From: Siphonodentalium dalli
Taxonomy: Eukaryota; Mollusca; Scaphopoda; Gadilida; Siphonodentaliidae
Direction: 5' to 3'
NCBI GenBank assembly: GCA_032622095.1
Contig: CP136069.1
Coordinates: forward strand, 153,129,043 to 153,193,042
Length of the DNA stretch: 64,000 bases
Every line of letters starts with the position of its first letter. The first letter of the stretch is position 1. The position numbers were made by a program, and so were the translations under genes. Under the pieces are notes generated by a model, which saw only the letters and a list, made by a program, of their open reading frames with translations, had not been told where the DNA came from and did not search any database. Shown here one piece after another: positions 11,645 through 24,721 of the stretch.

Positions 11645-11985
11645 AAATATTTGTTACCCCCGAAGCCAAGGAAATAGTAATTTAGGAGCGTTAATTCGGA
11701 TTATGTATCTTTAAGGAAAAGAAGCACGTTTTGCCAAAATTTCCTGATATTTTAAGACGGATGTATTCAAAATATGTTTGGAATTTCTTTTTAAAATTTG
11801 GTACAGGCGATTATTCGTTATTGCCACACAATATTTAAAGATGCTCTGTCATATGTCACACCAAATTAGTTCAAGTTATCCTTGTTAATTTTCAGCTTAC
11901 TATGTACACTAAAAATACGAGCTTGCACCATTATTCTTATGGCATAAACATCGCGAAAACATACACAATTATTCATTTAGCTAAT
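11645..11985. repeat. Dispersed repeat, copy 2
   Basis: This is a direct copy of the 10070-10410 repeat, about 1.57 kb to its right. It is followed directly by the inverted-arm element beginning near 11993. Confidence 0.6.
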
Positions 11986-11992
11986 TATGTAC

Positions 11993-12411
11993 AAAAAAAA
12001 AGTGGTTTAAACAGGTTTAAAACAAAAAAAAATAAAAAATTTCAAGGCTGCTCATTGGAGAGTTTGACAGGAAACAATTTTCATTGCAAATTTTAGTTGT
12101 TCGGTGGCCATTTGTGGCACCAAAACAACTATTATTCAACCATATTTGCACTGATCTGACAGACATGAACACTCAATGCTGATTCATATTTTCAGACATT
12201 ATGTTGTTTTATGGTGACTTTTCCTCCGAACAAAAATAGTTCTGCAAATAGAGGCCGAGATACTAAAATATGGGCGCTTATCCTAGTTGGGCTCATAAGC
12301 TAGATAACACAGTGCCTTTGTTGGAAATATTATCTGTCAAACTCTCCAACTATCGACCAGTTGAAAATTGTCATTTTTATTTTGTTTAAACCACTTTTTG
12401 TTTTACACGGC
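11993..12411. mobile_element. Inverted-repeat element with AAAGTGGTTTAAAC ends
   Basis: The left arm reads AAAAAGTGGTTTAAAC, an A-rich run, TTTCAA, then GGAGAGTTTGACAG. The right arm mirrors it with CTGTCAAACTCTCC, TTGAAAATTG, a T-rich run and GTTTAAACCACTTTTTG. The arms are about 80 bp with gaps. It is noncoding, and its superfamily is unclear because no clean target duplication is seen. Confidence 0.5.
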
Positions 12412-12727
12412 CCTGTGCATGACGTTGGGTAATCTGCTAATGGGAAATCTCCGCCTGAGCCTCGCCGCAAACGAACAAATTGTTATTGCCGTCCAGAGAT
12501 ACATTTCCAAATCAAAACGCCTCACTTGTACTGACTCATTCTAAACAAAGTTCAACAAACACATGCATATAGGTGTGATAGTTTCGTGGAGTCAGCTTCT
12601 CCTTCCTTCCCCTCATCAGCCCCTCTTTCAGATTTCACTCTCCTTGTTTCATCCTATATATATGTTACTCTCATTGAAGCTTTAGTGTATTGTATTGCCG
12701 CATCATTTCATTATTGTCAAATTGTGA

Positions 12728-12830
12728 GGAGAGGGGCATGTCTAAGTGGTTAGCACTTGTACCCCAATCCATGTCTGTCATACCTTAGCATGTATTGGCA
12801 ATAAAATATGTTTAACTAAATAAAAAAACA
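12728..12830 (+). repeat. SINE-like short retroposon, copy 1
   Basis: The head GGCATGTCTAAGTGGTTAGC resembles a tRNA-derived A box and D arm. It is followed by ACTTGTACCCCAATCC, a short body with AATAAAATATGTTTAACT, and an A-rich tail. The layout matches 48645-48751 (TCACTAAGTTGACAGCACTTG, CCCAACCCCC, AATATGTTTAAAGT, A-rich tail). Two diverged copies support a short SINE or SINE fragment. Confidence 0.45.
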
Positions 12831-12971
12831 TAACTAGAACATCTCTCTCATATTTTGATGGTGAACATGTGTTGTTACAGTGCTATATATCATACATTGG
12901 TTATAAAGGATAATTATTTTTTCCTTAAAATTGATAGTTTGAAATTGACATTTTTTTAAATTCACGAATTC

Positions 12972-13343
12972 TTAAAGTGATGTGAAACACGCCGGTATGG
13001 TGATCAAATAGAAATGGACAATAATCTTGCTCAAAGTAGTTATTTTTACGAATAGTAATCCAAATTAACGAGACACCCAGTCAATCTTATATATTGATTA
13101 AATGCAATGACGCTATGGCGAAATCGTTTGCGTTAGTTTATAGCCGATTGTTGCGTCCCGAATTGAGATGTAAATATTTACAATTGAGCGTATTCAGACG
13201 ATGTTTTCTATGAAGTGGTATGGTCGATTTCTTTGAAATGTTCAGTGATGTTAGTAGAATGCTACATTCCCCATGTTGGCATAGAGCCTGAGAACTAACT
13301 TATAAGTTTATCGCACTCAAACAAGTCCATAATATGTCTTTAA
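12972..13343. mobile_element. TTAA-flanked MITE, GTGATGTGAAAC family
   Basis: It has TTAA at both ends (12972-12975 and 13340-13343), starts TTAAAGTGATGTGAAACAC, and ends CATAATATGTCTTTAA. The internal landmarks match the copies at 6551, 35018 and 51141. It is 372 bp and noncoding, and lies in the FAM167 intron. Confidence 0.8.
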
Positions 13344-13621
13344 CAGATGGTGTATCTCTTCTATGAACTTTCTGTATTCAGGCCTGCAAATTTCATAATA
13401 TTGTGTAACCTATTTTTGATTTGCATTGTTTGGGCCTTGGTAGACCCATAGGTCTTTTGAAAGACGATATCTGACCATCAACACTTATTAATGGGCTCAT
13501 GGGTCCGATCTAATTATTTTCTGGTGTAGATGACGTACATGTGGTGATTCTGTGGTGTCAATCGGACAAGTTAGGAGATATCGACGGACTGAGCTGAGTT
13601 CAAGGTCATATAGGTCCATAT

Positions 13622-16600
13622 CCAAATCCCAGCTCACCACTATATATCTAAATACTGTGGCATATCAAATCCCAGCTCATCACTATATATATATCTAAAT
13701 ACTGTGGCATATCAAATCCCAGCTCATCACTATATATCTAAATACTGTGGCATATCAAATCCCAGCTCACCACTATATATCTAAATACTGTGGCATATCA
13801 AATCCCAGCTCATCACTATATATCTAAATACTGTGGCATAACAAATCCCAGCTCACCACTATATATATATCTAAATACTGTGGCATATCAAATCCCAGCT
13901 CATCACTATATATCTAAATACTGTGGCATATCAAATCCCAGCTCATCACTATATATCTAAATACTGTGGCATAACAAATCCCAGCTCACCACTATATATA
14001 TATCTAAATACTGTGGCATAACAAATCCCAGCTCATCACTATATATATATCTAAATACTGTGGCATATCAAATCCCAGCTCATCACTATATATATATCCA
14101 AATACTGTGGCATATCAACAATCCCAGCTCATCACTATATATCTAAATACTGTGGCATATCAACAATCCCAGCTCATCACTATATATCTAAATACTGTGG
14201 CATATCAAATCCCAGCTCATCACTATATATCTAAATACTGTGGCATATCAAATCCCAGCTCACCACTATATATCTAAATACTGTGGCATATCAAATCCCA
14301 GCTCATCACTATATATATATCTAAATACTGTGGCATATCAAATCCCAGCTCACCACTATATATCTAAATACTGTGGCATATCAAATCCCAGCTCACCACT
14401 ATATATCTAAATACTGTGGCATATCAAATCCCAGCTCATCACTATATATCTAAATACTGTGGTATATCAAATCCCAGCTCACCACTATATATCTAAATAC
14501 TGTGGCATATCAAATCCCAGCTCATCACTATATATATATCTAAATACTGTGGCATATCAAATCCCAGCTCATCACTATATATCTAAATACTGTGGCATAT
14601 CAAATCCCAGCTCATCACTATATATATATCTAAATACTGTGGCATATCAAATCCCAGCTCACCACTATATATCTAAATACTGTGGCATATCAACAATCCC
14701 AGCTCACCACTATATATATATCTAAATACTGTGGCATATCAAATCCCAGCTCACCACTATATATCTAAATACTGTGGCATATCAAATCCCAGCTCATCAC
14801 TATATATCTAAATACTGTGGCATATCAAATCCCAGCTCACCACTATATATCTAAATACTGTGGCATATCAAATCCCAGCTCAACACTATATATCTAAATA
14901 CTGTGGCATATCAAATCCCAGCTCATCACTATATATCTAAATACTGTGGCATATCAAATCCCAGCTCACCACTATATATCTAAATACTGTGGCATATCAA
15001 ATCCCAACTCACCACTATATATCTAAATACTGTGGCATATCAAATCCCAGCTCACCACTATATATCTAAATACTGTGGCATATCAAATCCCAGCTCACCA
15101 CTATATATCTAAATACTGTGGCATATCAAATCCCAGCTCATCACTATATATATATCTAAATACTGTGGCATATCAACAATCCCAGCTCATCACTATATAT
15201 ATATCTAAATACTGTGGCATATCAACAATCCCAGCTCATCACTATATATATATCTAAATACTGTGGCATATCAAATCCCAGCTCATCACTATATATATAT
15301 CTAAATACTGTGGCATATCAACAATCCCAGCTCACCACTATATATCTAAATACTGTGGCATATCAAATCCCAGCTCACCACTATATATCTAAATACTGTG
15401 GCATATCAAATCCCAGCTCACCACTATATATCTAAATACTGTGGCATATCAAATCCCAGCTCATCACTATATATATATCTAAATACTGTGGCATATCAAC
15501 AATCCCAGCTCATCACTATATATATATCTAAATACTGTGGCATATCAACAATCCCAGCTCATCACTATATATATATCTAAATACTGTGGCATATCAAATC
15601 CCAGCTCATCACTATATATATATCTAAATACTGTGGCATATCAACAATCCCAGCTCATCACTATATATATATCTAAATACTGTGGCATATAAAATCCCAA
15701 CTCACCACTATATATCTAAATACTGTGGCATATCAAATCCCAGCTCACCACTATATATCTACATACTGTGGCATATCAAATCCCAGCTCATCACTATATA
15801 TCTAAATACTGTGGCATATCAAATCCCAGCTCATCACTATATATATATCTAAATACTGTGGCATAACAAATCCCAGCTCATCACTATATATATATCTAAA
15901 TACTGTGGCATATCAAATCCCAGCTCATCACTATATATCTAAATACTGTGGCATATCAACAATCCCAGCTCATCACTATATATCTAAATACTGTGGCATA
16001 TCAACAATCCCAGCTCACCACTATATATCTAAATACTGTGGCATATCAAATCCCAGCTCATCACTATATATATATCTAAATACTGTGGCATATCAAATCC
16101 CAGCTCATCACTATATATCTAAATACTGTGGCATATCAACAATCCCAGCTCATCACTATATATATATCTAAATACTGTGGCATATCAAATCCCAGCTCAT
16201 CACTATATATATATCTAAATACTGTGGCATATCAAATCCCAGCTCACCACTATATATCTAAATACTGTGGCATATCAAATCCCAGCTCACCACTATATAT
16301 ATAAATACTGTGGCATATCAAATCCCAGCTCATCACTATATATATATCTAAATACTGTGGCATATCAAATCCCAGCTCATCACTATATATATATCTAAAT
16401 ACTGTGGCATATCAAATCCCAACTCACCACTATATATCTAAATACTGTGGCATATCAAATCCCAGCTCATCACTATATATATATCTAAATACTGTGGCAT
16501 ATCAAATCCCAGCTCACCACTATATATCTAAATACTGTGGCATATCAAATCCCAGCTCATCACTATATATATATCTAAATACTGTGGCATATCAAATCCC

Positions 16601-19600
16601 AGCTCACCACTATATATCTAAATACTGTGGCATATCAAATCCCAGCTCACCACTATATATCTAAATACTGTGGCATATCAAATCCCAGCTCATCACTATA
16701 TATCTAAATACTGTGGCATATCAAATCACAGCTCACCACTATATATCTAAATACTGTGGCATATCAAATCCCAGCTCATCACTATATATATATCTAAATA
16801 CTGTGGCATATCAAATCCCAGCTCACCACTATATATCTAAATACTGTGGCATATCAAATCCCAGCTCATCACTATATATCTAAATACTGTGGCATATCAA
16901 ATCCCAGCTCATCACTATATATATATCTAAATACTGTGGCATATCAAATCCCAGCTCATCACTATATATATATCTAAATACTGTGGCATATCAAATCCCA
17001 ACTCACCACTATATATCTAAATACTGTGGCATATCAAATCCCAGCTCATCACTATATATATATCTAAATACTGTGGCATATCAAATCCCAGCTCATCACT
17101 ATATATCTAAATACTGTGGCATATCAAATCCCAGCTCATCACTATATATATATCTAAATACTGTGGCATATCAAATCCCAGCTCATCACTATATATCTAA
17201 ATACTGTGGCATATCAAATCCCAGCTCATCACTATATATATATCTAAATACTGTGGCATATCAAATCCCAGCTCATCACTATATATCTAAATACTGTGGC
17301 ATATCAAATCCCAGCTCACCACTATATATCTAAATACTGTGGTATATCAAATCCCAGCTCACCACTATATATCTAAATACTGTGGCATATCAAATCCCAG
17401 CTCACCACTATATATCTAAATACTGTGGCATATCAAATCCCAGCTCATCACTATATATCTAAATACTGTGGTATATCAAATCCCAGCTCACCACTATATA
17501 TCTAAATACTGTGGTATATCAAATCCCAGCTCATCACTATATATCTAAATACTGTGGCATATCAAATCCCAGCTCATCACTATATATCTAAATACTGTGG
17601 CATATCAAATCCCAGCTCACCACTATATATCTAAATACTGTGGCATATCAAATCCCAGCTCACCACTATATATCTAAATACTGTGGCATATCAAATCCCA
17701 GCTCACCACTATATATCTAAATACTGTGGCATATCAAATCCCAGCTTACCACTATATATCTAAATACTGTGGCATATCAAATCCCAGCTCACCACTATAT
17801 ATCTAAATACTGTGGCATATCAAATCCCAGCTCATCACTATATATCTAAATACTGTGGCATATCAAATCCCAGCTCACCACTATATATCTAAATACTGTG
17901 GCATATCAAATCCCAGCTCATCACTATATATCTAAATACTGTGGCATATCAAATCCCAGCTCATCACTATATATCTAAATACTGTGGCATATCAAATCCC
18001 AGCTCACCACTATATATCTAAATACTGTGGCATATCAAATCCCAGCTCATCACTATATATCTAAATACTGTGGCATATCAAATCCCAGCTCACCACTATA
18101 TATCTAAATACTGTGGCATAACAAATCCCAGCTCATCACTATATATCTAAATACTGTGGCATATCAAATCCCAACTCACCACTATATATCTAAATACTGT
18201 GGCATATCAAATCCCAACTCATCACTATATATCTAAATACTGTGGCATATCAAATCCCAGCTCACCACTATATATCTAAATACTGTGGCATATCAAATCC
18301 CAGCTCACCACTATATATCTAAATACTGTGGCATATCAAATCCCAGCTCACCACTATATATCTAAATACTGTGGCATATCAAATCCCAGCTCACCACTAT
18401 ATATATAAATACTGTGGCATATCAAATCCCAGCTCATCACAATATATCTAAATACTGTGGCATATCAAATCCCAGCTCATCACTATATATCTAAATACTG
18501 TGGCATATCAAATCCCAGCTCATCACTCTATATCTAAATACTGTGGCATATCAAATCCCAGCTCACCACTATATATCTAAATACTGTGGCATATCAAATC
18601 CCAGCTCACCACTATATATCTAAATACTGTGGCATATCAAATCCCAGCTCATCACTATATATCTAAATACTGTGGCATATCAAATCCCAGCTCATCACTA
18701 TATATCTAAATACTGTGGCATATCAAATCCCAGCTCACCACTATATATATATCTAAATACTGTGGCATATCAAATCCCAGCTCACCACTATATATCTAAA
18801 TACTGTGGCATATCAAATCCCAGCTCATCACTCTATATCTAAATACTGTGGCATATCAAATCCCAGCTCACCACTATATATCTAAATACTGTGGCATATC
18901 AAATCCCAGCTCATCACTATATATATATCTAAATACTGTGGCATATCAAATCCCAGCTCACCACTATATATATCTAAATACTGTGGTATATCAAATCCCA
19001 GCTCATCACTATATATATATCTAAATACTGTGGCATATCAAATCCCAGCTAACCACTATATATCTAAATACTGTGGCATATCAAATCCCAGCTCAGCACT
19101 ATATATCTAAATACTGTGGCATATCAAATCCCAGCTCATCACTATATATATATCTAAATACTGTGGTATATCAAATCCCAGCTCATCACTATATATATCT
19201 AAATACTGTGGCATATCAAATCCCAGCTCACCACTATATATATATCTAAATACTGTGGCATATCAAATCCCAGCTCATCACTATATATCTAAATACTGTG
19301 GCATATCAAATCCCAGCTCATCACTATATATATATCTAAATACTGTGGCATATCAAATCCCAGCTCACCACTATATATCTAAATACTGTGGCATATCAAA
19401 TCCCAGCTCATCACTATATATCTAAATACTGTGGCATATCAAATCCCAGCTCATCACTATATATATATCTAAATACTGTGGCATATCAAATCCCAGCTCA
19501 TCACTATATATATATCTAAATACTGTGGTATATCAAATCCCAGCTCATCACTATATATATCTAAATACTGTGGCATATCAAATCCCAGCTCACCACTATA

Positions 19601-20345
19601 TATCTAAATACTGTGGCATATCAAATCCCAGCTCATCACTATATATCTAAATACTGTGGCATATCAAATCCCAGCTCATCACTATATATATATCTAAATA
19701 CTGTGGCATATCAAATCCCAGCTCATCACTATATATCTAAATACTGTGGCATATCAAATCCCAGCTCATCACTATATATATATCTAAATACTGTGGCATA
19801 TCAAATCCCAGCTCATCACTATATATCTAAATACTGTGGCATATCAAATCCCAGCTCATCACTATATATCTAAATACTGTGGCATATCAAATCCCAGCTC
19901 ATCACTATATATATATCTAAATACTGTGGCATATCAAATCCCAGCTCATCACTATATATCTAAATACTGTGGCATATCAAATCCCAGCTCATCACTATAT
20001 ATCTAAATACTGTGGCATATCAAATCCCAGCTCATCACTCTATATCTAAATACTGTGGCATATCAAATCCCAGCTCATCACTATATATATATCTAAATAC
20101 TGTGGCATATCAAATCCCAGCTCATCACTATATATCTAAATACTGTGGCATATCAAATCCCAGCTCATCACTATATATCTAAATACTGTGGCATATCAAA
20201 TCCCAGCTCATCACTCTATATCTAAATACTGTGGCATATCAAATCCCAGCTCATCACTATATATCTAAATACTGTGGCATATCAAATCCCAGCTCATCAC
20301 TATATATCTAAATACTGTGGCATATCAAATCCCAGCTCACCACTA
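13622..20345. repeat. Satellite array, 43-47 bp monomer, about 150 copies
   Basis: The monomer contains CTAAATACTGTGGCATATCA, ATCCCAGCTCA(C/T)CACTA and a short TATA run. The 43 bp form has TATATAT and the 47 bp form has two more TA pairs. Other variants carry an extra ACA before ATCCC or change CAT to AAC in the GGCATATC word. Copies are very similar, and blocks of long and short forms recur (for example 15075-15257 and 15398-15580, 323 bp apart; 16404 and 16983, 579 bp apart), which points to recent unequal exchange. The repeated open frames are a by-product: three 43 bp units make 129 bp. It lies in the FAM167 intron. Confidence 0.95.
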
Positions 20346-21224
20346 TCTTTACTATATATTTTGAGACTTCGTATATGTGTGTGTGTGTGTGTGTGTGTAC
20401 TTCATAGAATCCAAAACGCGTGTACAGATTGAGATCAAATTTCGTATGTAATTGTAAAATCCCACCGACACCGCCGTAGTCGTGTTTTCGAGAAGCTCTG
20501 AGCACCCTTTATCCACTCCCAAATCACCGCAAAGGCACGGTGGGGGGGGGGGTTAAGGCAATAACGCTCTTTATCTATACCTTATACGGAGGTTTTAACA
20601 ATTAACGCTCTTTATTGCAATGGACGTGGCTAAACGATACCCCATGCGTCCGATGCGGACTCCAATGGACGTGGCTAAACGACTGACCCCATGCGTCCGA
20701 AATACGGATGCGGACGAAATGCAACTAAAAAGGCAGAATTGATCTAAGAGCTCGAAATATTATGCAGAGGGATTTCACGACGGGATTAATTGACTGTCCG
20801 CTCTGAAGTTTAGGACGGGCAGGACGGGTACCATGAATAAACTCATTGAAAAACAAAGAATGCGTTATCTCGCAAACGGGTGGAGCTATCGACTTGAAAT
20901 TTGCTATGTGAATGTATCTTGCCCCGGATACAAATTTTATCGGGTGGCCGAGTCCGTGCGACGCCAGATTCGCGCATGCGCAGACGAGATCTCGGAAACC
21001 GGTGGAGCTATCGACTTGAAATTTGGTATGTGAATGTATCTTGCCCCGGGTACGAATTTTATCGGGTCGCCGAGCCCGTGCGACGCAAGCTTCGCGCATG
21101 CGCAGACCAGATCTCGGAAACGGGTGGAGCTATCGACTTGAAATTTGGTTAAATTAAAAAAAATGTCATGTTTCTGAAACAAAGCCATGAGACGAATGCC
21201 GCCAGTGGCGGGCTAACCTGCTAG
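20346..21224 (+). mobile_element. Helitron-like element A, first of a tandem chain, divergent
   Basis: It begins TC directly after satellite base A20345 and has a GT microsatellite (about 20377-20398) near the 5' end. It ends with a GC hairpin (CCGCCAGTGGCGG) followed 13 bp later by CTAG (21221-21224). The interior is unlike the other chain members. It includes two copies of AACGCTCTTTAT (20567, 20605), a doubled AATGGACGTGGCTAAACGA segment, a G-run, and three repeats of an ATCTCGGAAAC-GGGTGGAGCTATCGAC unit of about 120 bp. It does not encode Rep or helicase. Confidence 0.68.
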
Positions 21225-22314
21225 TCTATTATATATTTTGGAAGATCTGTTTGTTTGTGTGTTTGTGTGTAATCGATGGACTCGAAAATGGCCCAGCCGA
21301 TTTCGATGAAACTTGGTATGTGGGGGTATTTTCAGGTCAGGACTAACATAGGCCTATTAATTTGTCCGTGCGAGGTCAACTTTTCACGTGCCGAGGTCAA
21401 ATCTGTTTTTACGCCGTTTTGCGCTAATATATTTCAGTTCGGTGCTTACAAATCGATTCGAAACAAATCGATTCGAAACAGCGCGAATAATAACATGCCA
21501 GTCATAATAATGACACTATGAGAATCTTTCGTGTTTCCTCTTTCCAACGATATATAATATGTATGTATCCGTTTTAGTTATCTGCCTCAATTATTAAGAA
21601 GAAGTGGTACGATCTTCTATCAGGGTAAAAACAATGCGTAACTTCTATGACGTCGTTAGAGGTCATAAAGTTAGATCACGTTAACTCTTAACAGGCCGAT
21701 GCATTTGACTGTTTCAGACGTCTTGGCGATATCTCGGGCACCGATGGTAATTTATCTTTACGTTGAAACTTGATAATTAATGAGCGTGTGTATATGAGGC
21801 GCGTTTATATACTTCAGTGGAAATCAAATCGGGTTAAACTGGCGGATTTTTACGGACGAAATTTGATGCATAGGGTATCTCGGTATCCGCTGGGCCGATT
21901 TCCCGGTATCCGCTGGGCCGATTTCCACCATTTTTGGGGTGTTGGTGTTTGACCCCACCTGACCTTGACCTTCAAAATGGTCAATTCAAGGTCAAATCGG
22001 GTAAAACCGGATGGATTTCGAAATTTGATGCATAGGGTATCTCGGTATCCGCTGGGCCGATTTCCCGGTATCCGCTGGGCCGATTTCCACCATTTTTGGG
22101 GTGTTGGTGTTTGACCCCACCTGACCTTGACCTTCAAAATGGTCAATTCAAGGTCAAATCGGGTAAAACCGGATGGATTTCGACGGGTACTTTTGTCGGG
22201 TACTTTTGTTCGGGCACTGTGTTTTGGACGGGTCAAATCGTGACCCCACTTGACCTTGGCCTTCAAAATAGACAATTCAATGTCAAAGCCCGGACGAAGT
22301 CGGGTCACCTTCTA
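21225..22314 (+). mobile_element. Helitron-like element B
   Basis: It begins TCTATTATATATTTTGG immediately after the CTAG of element A, followed by a GTTT/GT microsatellite and AATCGATGGACTCGAAAATG. It ends with the hairpin CCCGGACGAAGTCGGG and CACCTTCTA, where the usual final G is lacking. It contains an internal 162 bp tandem duplication (from about 21858 and 22020). It is nearly identical to element C over 1090 bp, with four differences by eye. It is noncoding. Confidence 0.75.
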
Positions 22315-23404
22315 TCTATTATATATTTTGGAAGATCTGTTTGTTTGTGTGTTTGTGTGTAATCGATGGACTCGAAAATGGCCCAGCCGATTTCGATGAA
22401 ACTTGGTATGTGGGGGTATTTTCGGGTCAGGACTAACATAGGCCTATTAATTTGTCCGTGCGAGGTCAACTTTTCACGTGCCGAGGTCAAATCTGTTTTT
22501 ACGCCGTTTTGCGCTAATATATTTCAGTTCGGTGCTTACAAATCGATTCGAAACAAATCGATTCGAAACAGCTCGAATAATAACATGCCAGTCATAATAA
22601 TGACACTATGAGAATCTTTCGTGTTTCCTCTTTCCAACGATATATAATATGTATGTATCCGTTTTAGTTATCTGCCTCAATTATTAAGAAGAAGTGGTAC
22701 GATCTTCTATCAGGGTAAAAACAATGCGTAACTTCTATGACGTCGTTAGAGGTCATAAAGTTAGATCACGTTAACTCTTAACAGGCCGATGCATTTGACT
22801 GTTTCAGACGTCTTGGCGATATCTCGGGCACCGATGGTAATTTATCTTTACGTTGAAACTTGATAATTAATGAGCGTGTGTATATGAGGCGCGTTTATAT
22901 ACTTCAGTGGAAATCAAATCGGGTTAAACTGGCGGATTTTTACGGACGAAATTTGATGCATAGGGTATCTCGGTATCCGCTGGGCCGATTTCCCGGTATC
23001 CGCTGGGCCGATTTCCACCACTTTTGGGGTGTTGGTGTTTGACCCCACCTGACCTTGACCTTCAAAATGGTCAATTCAAGGTCAAATTGGGTAAAACCGG
23101 ATGGATTTCGAAATTTGATGCATAGGGTATCTCGGTATCCGCTGGGCCGATTTCCCGGTATCCGCTGGGCCGATTTCCACCATTTTTGGGGTGTTGGTGT
23201 TTGACCCCACCTGACCTTGACCTTCAAAATGGTCAATTCAAGGTCAAATCGGGTAAAACCGGATGGATTTCGACGGGTACTTTTGTCGGGTACTTTTGTT
23301 CGGGCACTGTGTTTTGGACGGGTCAAATCGTGACCCCACTTGACCTTGGCCTTCAAAATAGACAATTCAATGTCAAAGCCCGGACGAAGTCGGGTCACCT
23401 TCTA
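22315..23404 (+). mobile_element. Helitron-like element C, near-identical duplicate of B
   Basis: It has the same length (1090 bp) and the same internal 162 bp duplication as B, offset by exactly 1090 bp. The four differences noted are in the GG(T)CAGG word (22424), GCTCGAATAA (22572), CCACTTTTGG (23021) and GTCAAATTGGG (about 23089). It is head-to-tail with B and D. Confidence 0.75.
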
Positions 23405-24110
23405 TCTATTATATATTTTGAAAGATCTGTGTGTGTGTGTGTGTATCTGTCTGTGTGTAATCGATGGACTCGAAAATGGCCCAGCCGATTTCGATGAAAC
23501 TTGGTATGTGGGGGTATTTTCGGGTCAGGAGTAACATAGGCCTATTGATTTTCAGATCCGAGGTCAACTTTTCACGTGCCGAGGTCAAATCTGTTTTTAC
23601 GCCGTTTTGCGCTAATATATTTCAGTTCGGTGCTCACAAATCGATTCGATATAGCGCGAATAATAAATTGCCAGTCATATAATTTGCAGGGTTAGAATCT
23701 GTGGCGCTTCATCTTTCCAATGATGCATCACACGCCTGTGTACGTTTAAAGTTTCTACCTTAATTATCGGGAAGAACGCAGGACCATGCTTCGCTCATCG
23801 AAAATCATTGCGTAAATATATTACGCCATCAACATATCGTGACGTGATCGCGTTAACTCTTATCCGGCCGATGTCGCGTTAACTCATCACCGGCCGAGGT
23901 ATCCGCAAATGACATTGGGCTATATATCTCGGAAACGGGTGGAAATTTGGTATGTGAATGTATCTTGCCCCGGATACGAATTTTATCAGGTCGCCGAGCC
24001 CGTGCGACGCCAGCTTCGCGCATGCGCAGACCAGATCTCGGAAACGGGTGGAGCAATCGACTTGAAATTTGGTTTTTGAATAGCCCGGACGAAGTCGGGT
24101 CACCTTCTAG
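23405..24110 (+). mobile_element. Helitron-like element D
   Basis: It starts TCTATTATATATTTTG, with a GT microsatellite at about 23430-23458, and ends with hairpin CCCGGACGAAGTCGGG then CACCTTCTAG at 24110. Its left half matches B and C. Its right half instead carries the GGAAACGGGTGGA and CGCATGCGCAGACC segment also seen in element A, so it is a mosaic. Confidence 0.75.
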
Positions 24111-24721
24111 TCTATTATATATTTTTGGAAGATCTGTGTGTGTGTGTGTGTGTGCGTGTGTGTCTGTAATCGATGGACTCGAAAATGACCCAGCCGATTT
24201 CGATGAAACTTGGTATGTGGGGGTATTTTCGGCCGGGGACGAACATAGGCATATTAATTTGTCCGTGCGACGTCACCTTGACCTTGAAATCGGGTCATTT
24301 CAAGGTCAAACGCCCGAATATCACGGGATTTCGATGAAACTTGGTATGTGGGGGTACTTTCTTATGGCGAGTCTCATAAGCATATTCATTTGCCCGTGCG
24401 ACGTGACCTTGACCTTTAAATCGGGTAACTTCAAGGTCAAATCGCCAATTTTGATGGGATTTCGACGAAATTTGATACGTGGGGTTACTTTTGTTCACCG
24501 ATTGTTTTGGACGGGTCCAATCGTGACCTCGACCAGACCTTGACCTTCAAAATGATCAATTCAAGGTCAAATCGGGTAAAACCGGATGGATTTCGACGGG
24601 CACGTTTGTCGGGTACTTTGGTCCGGGCAGTGTTTTTGGACTGGTCAAATCGTGACCCCACTTGACATTCAAAATGGACAATTCAAGGTCAAAGCCCGGA
24701 CGAAGTCGGGTCACCTTCTAG
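24111..24721 (+). mobile_element. Helitron-like element E
   Basis: It begins TCTATTATATATTTTTGG, has a GT microsatellite, and ends with the CCCGGACGAAGTCGGG hairpin and CTAG at 24718-24721. The interior contains three diverged repeats of a TTTCGATGAAACTTGGTATG and CTTGACCTTGAAATCGGGT unit. Confidence 0.75.

Noticed and set aside
13622-20345. Repeated open frames reading AYQIPAHHYISKYCG and similar
   Set aside because: They are translations of the 43-47 bp satellite. Frame shifts between monomer types, and no exon or promoter context supports coding.
13622-20345. Resemblance to a CRISPR array (short repeats at regular spacing)
   Set aside because: There are no unique spacers; the whole unit is repeated. 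The context is a eukaryotic intron.
21850-23398. Two identical 152-codon minus-strand frames with internal repeats
   Set aside because: They fall within the near-identical Helitron-like elements B and C and mirror the 162 bp internal duplication. They show no Rep, helicase or other motif.
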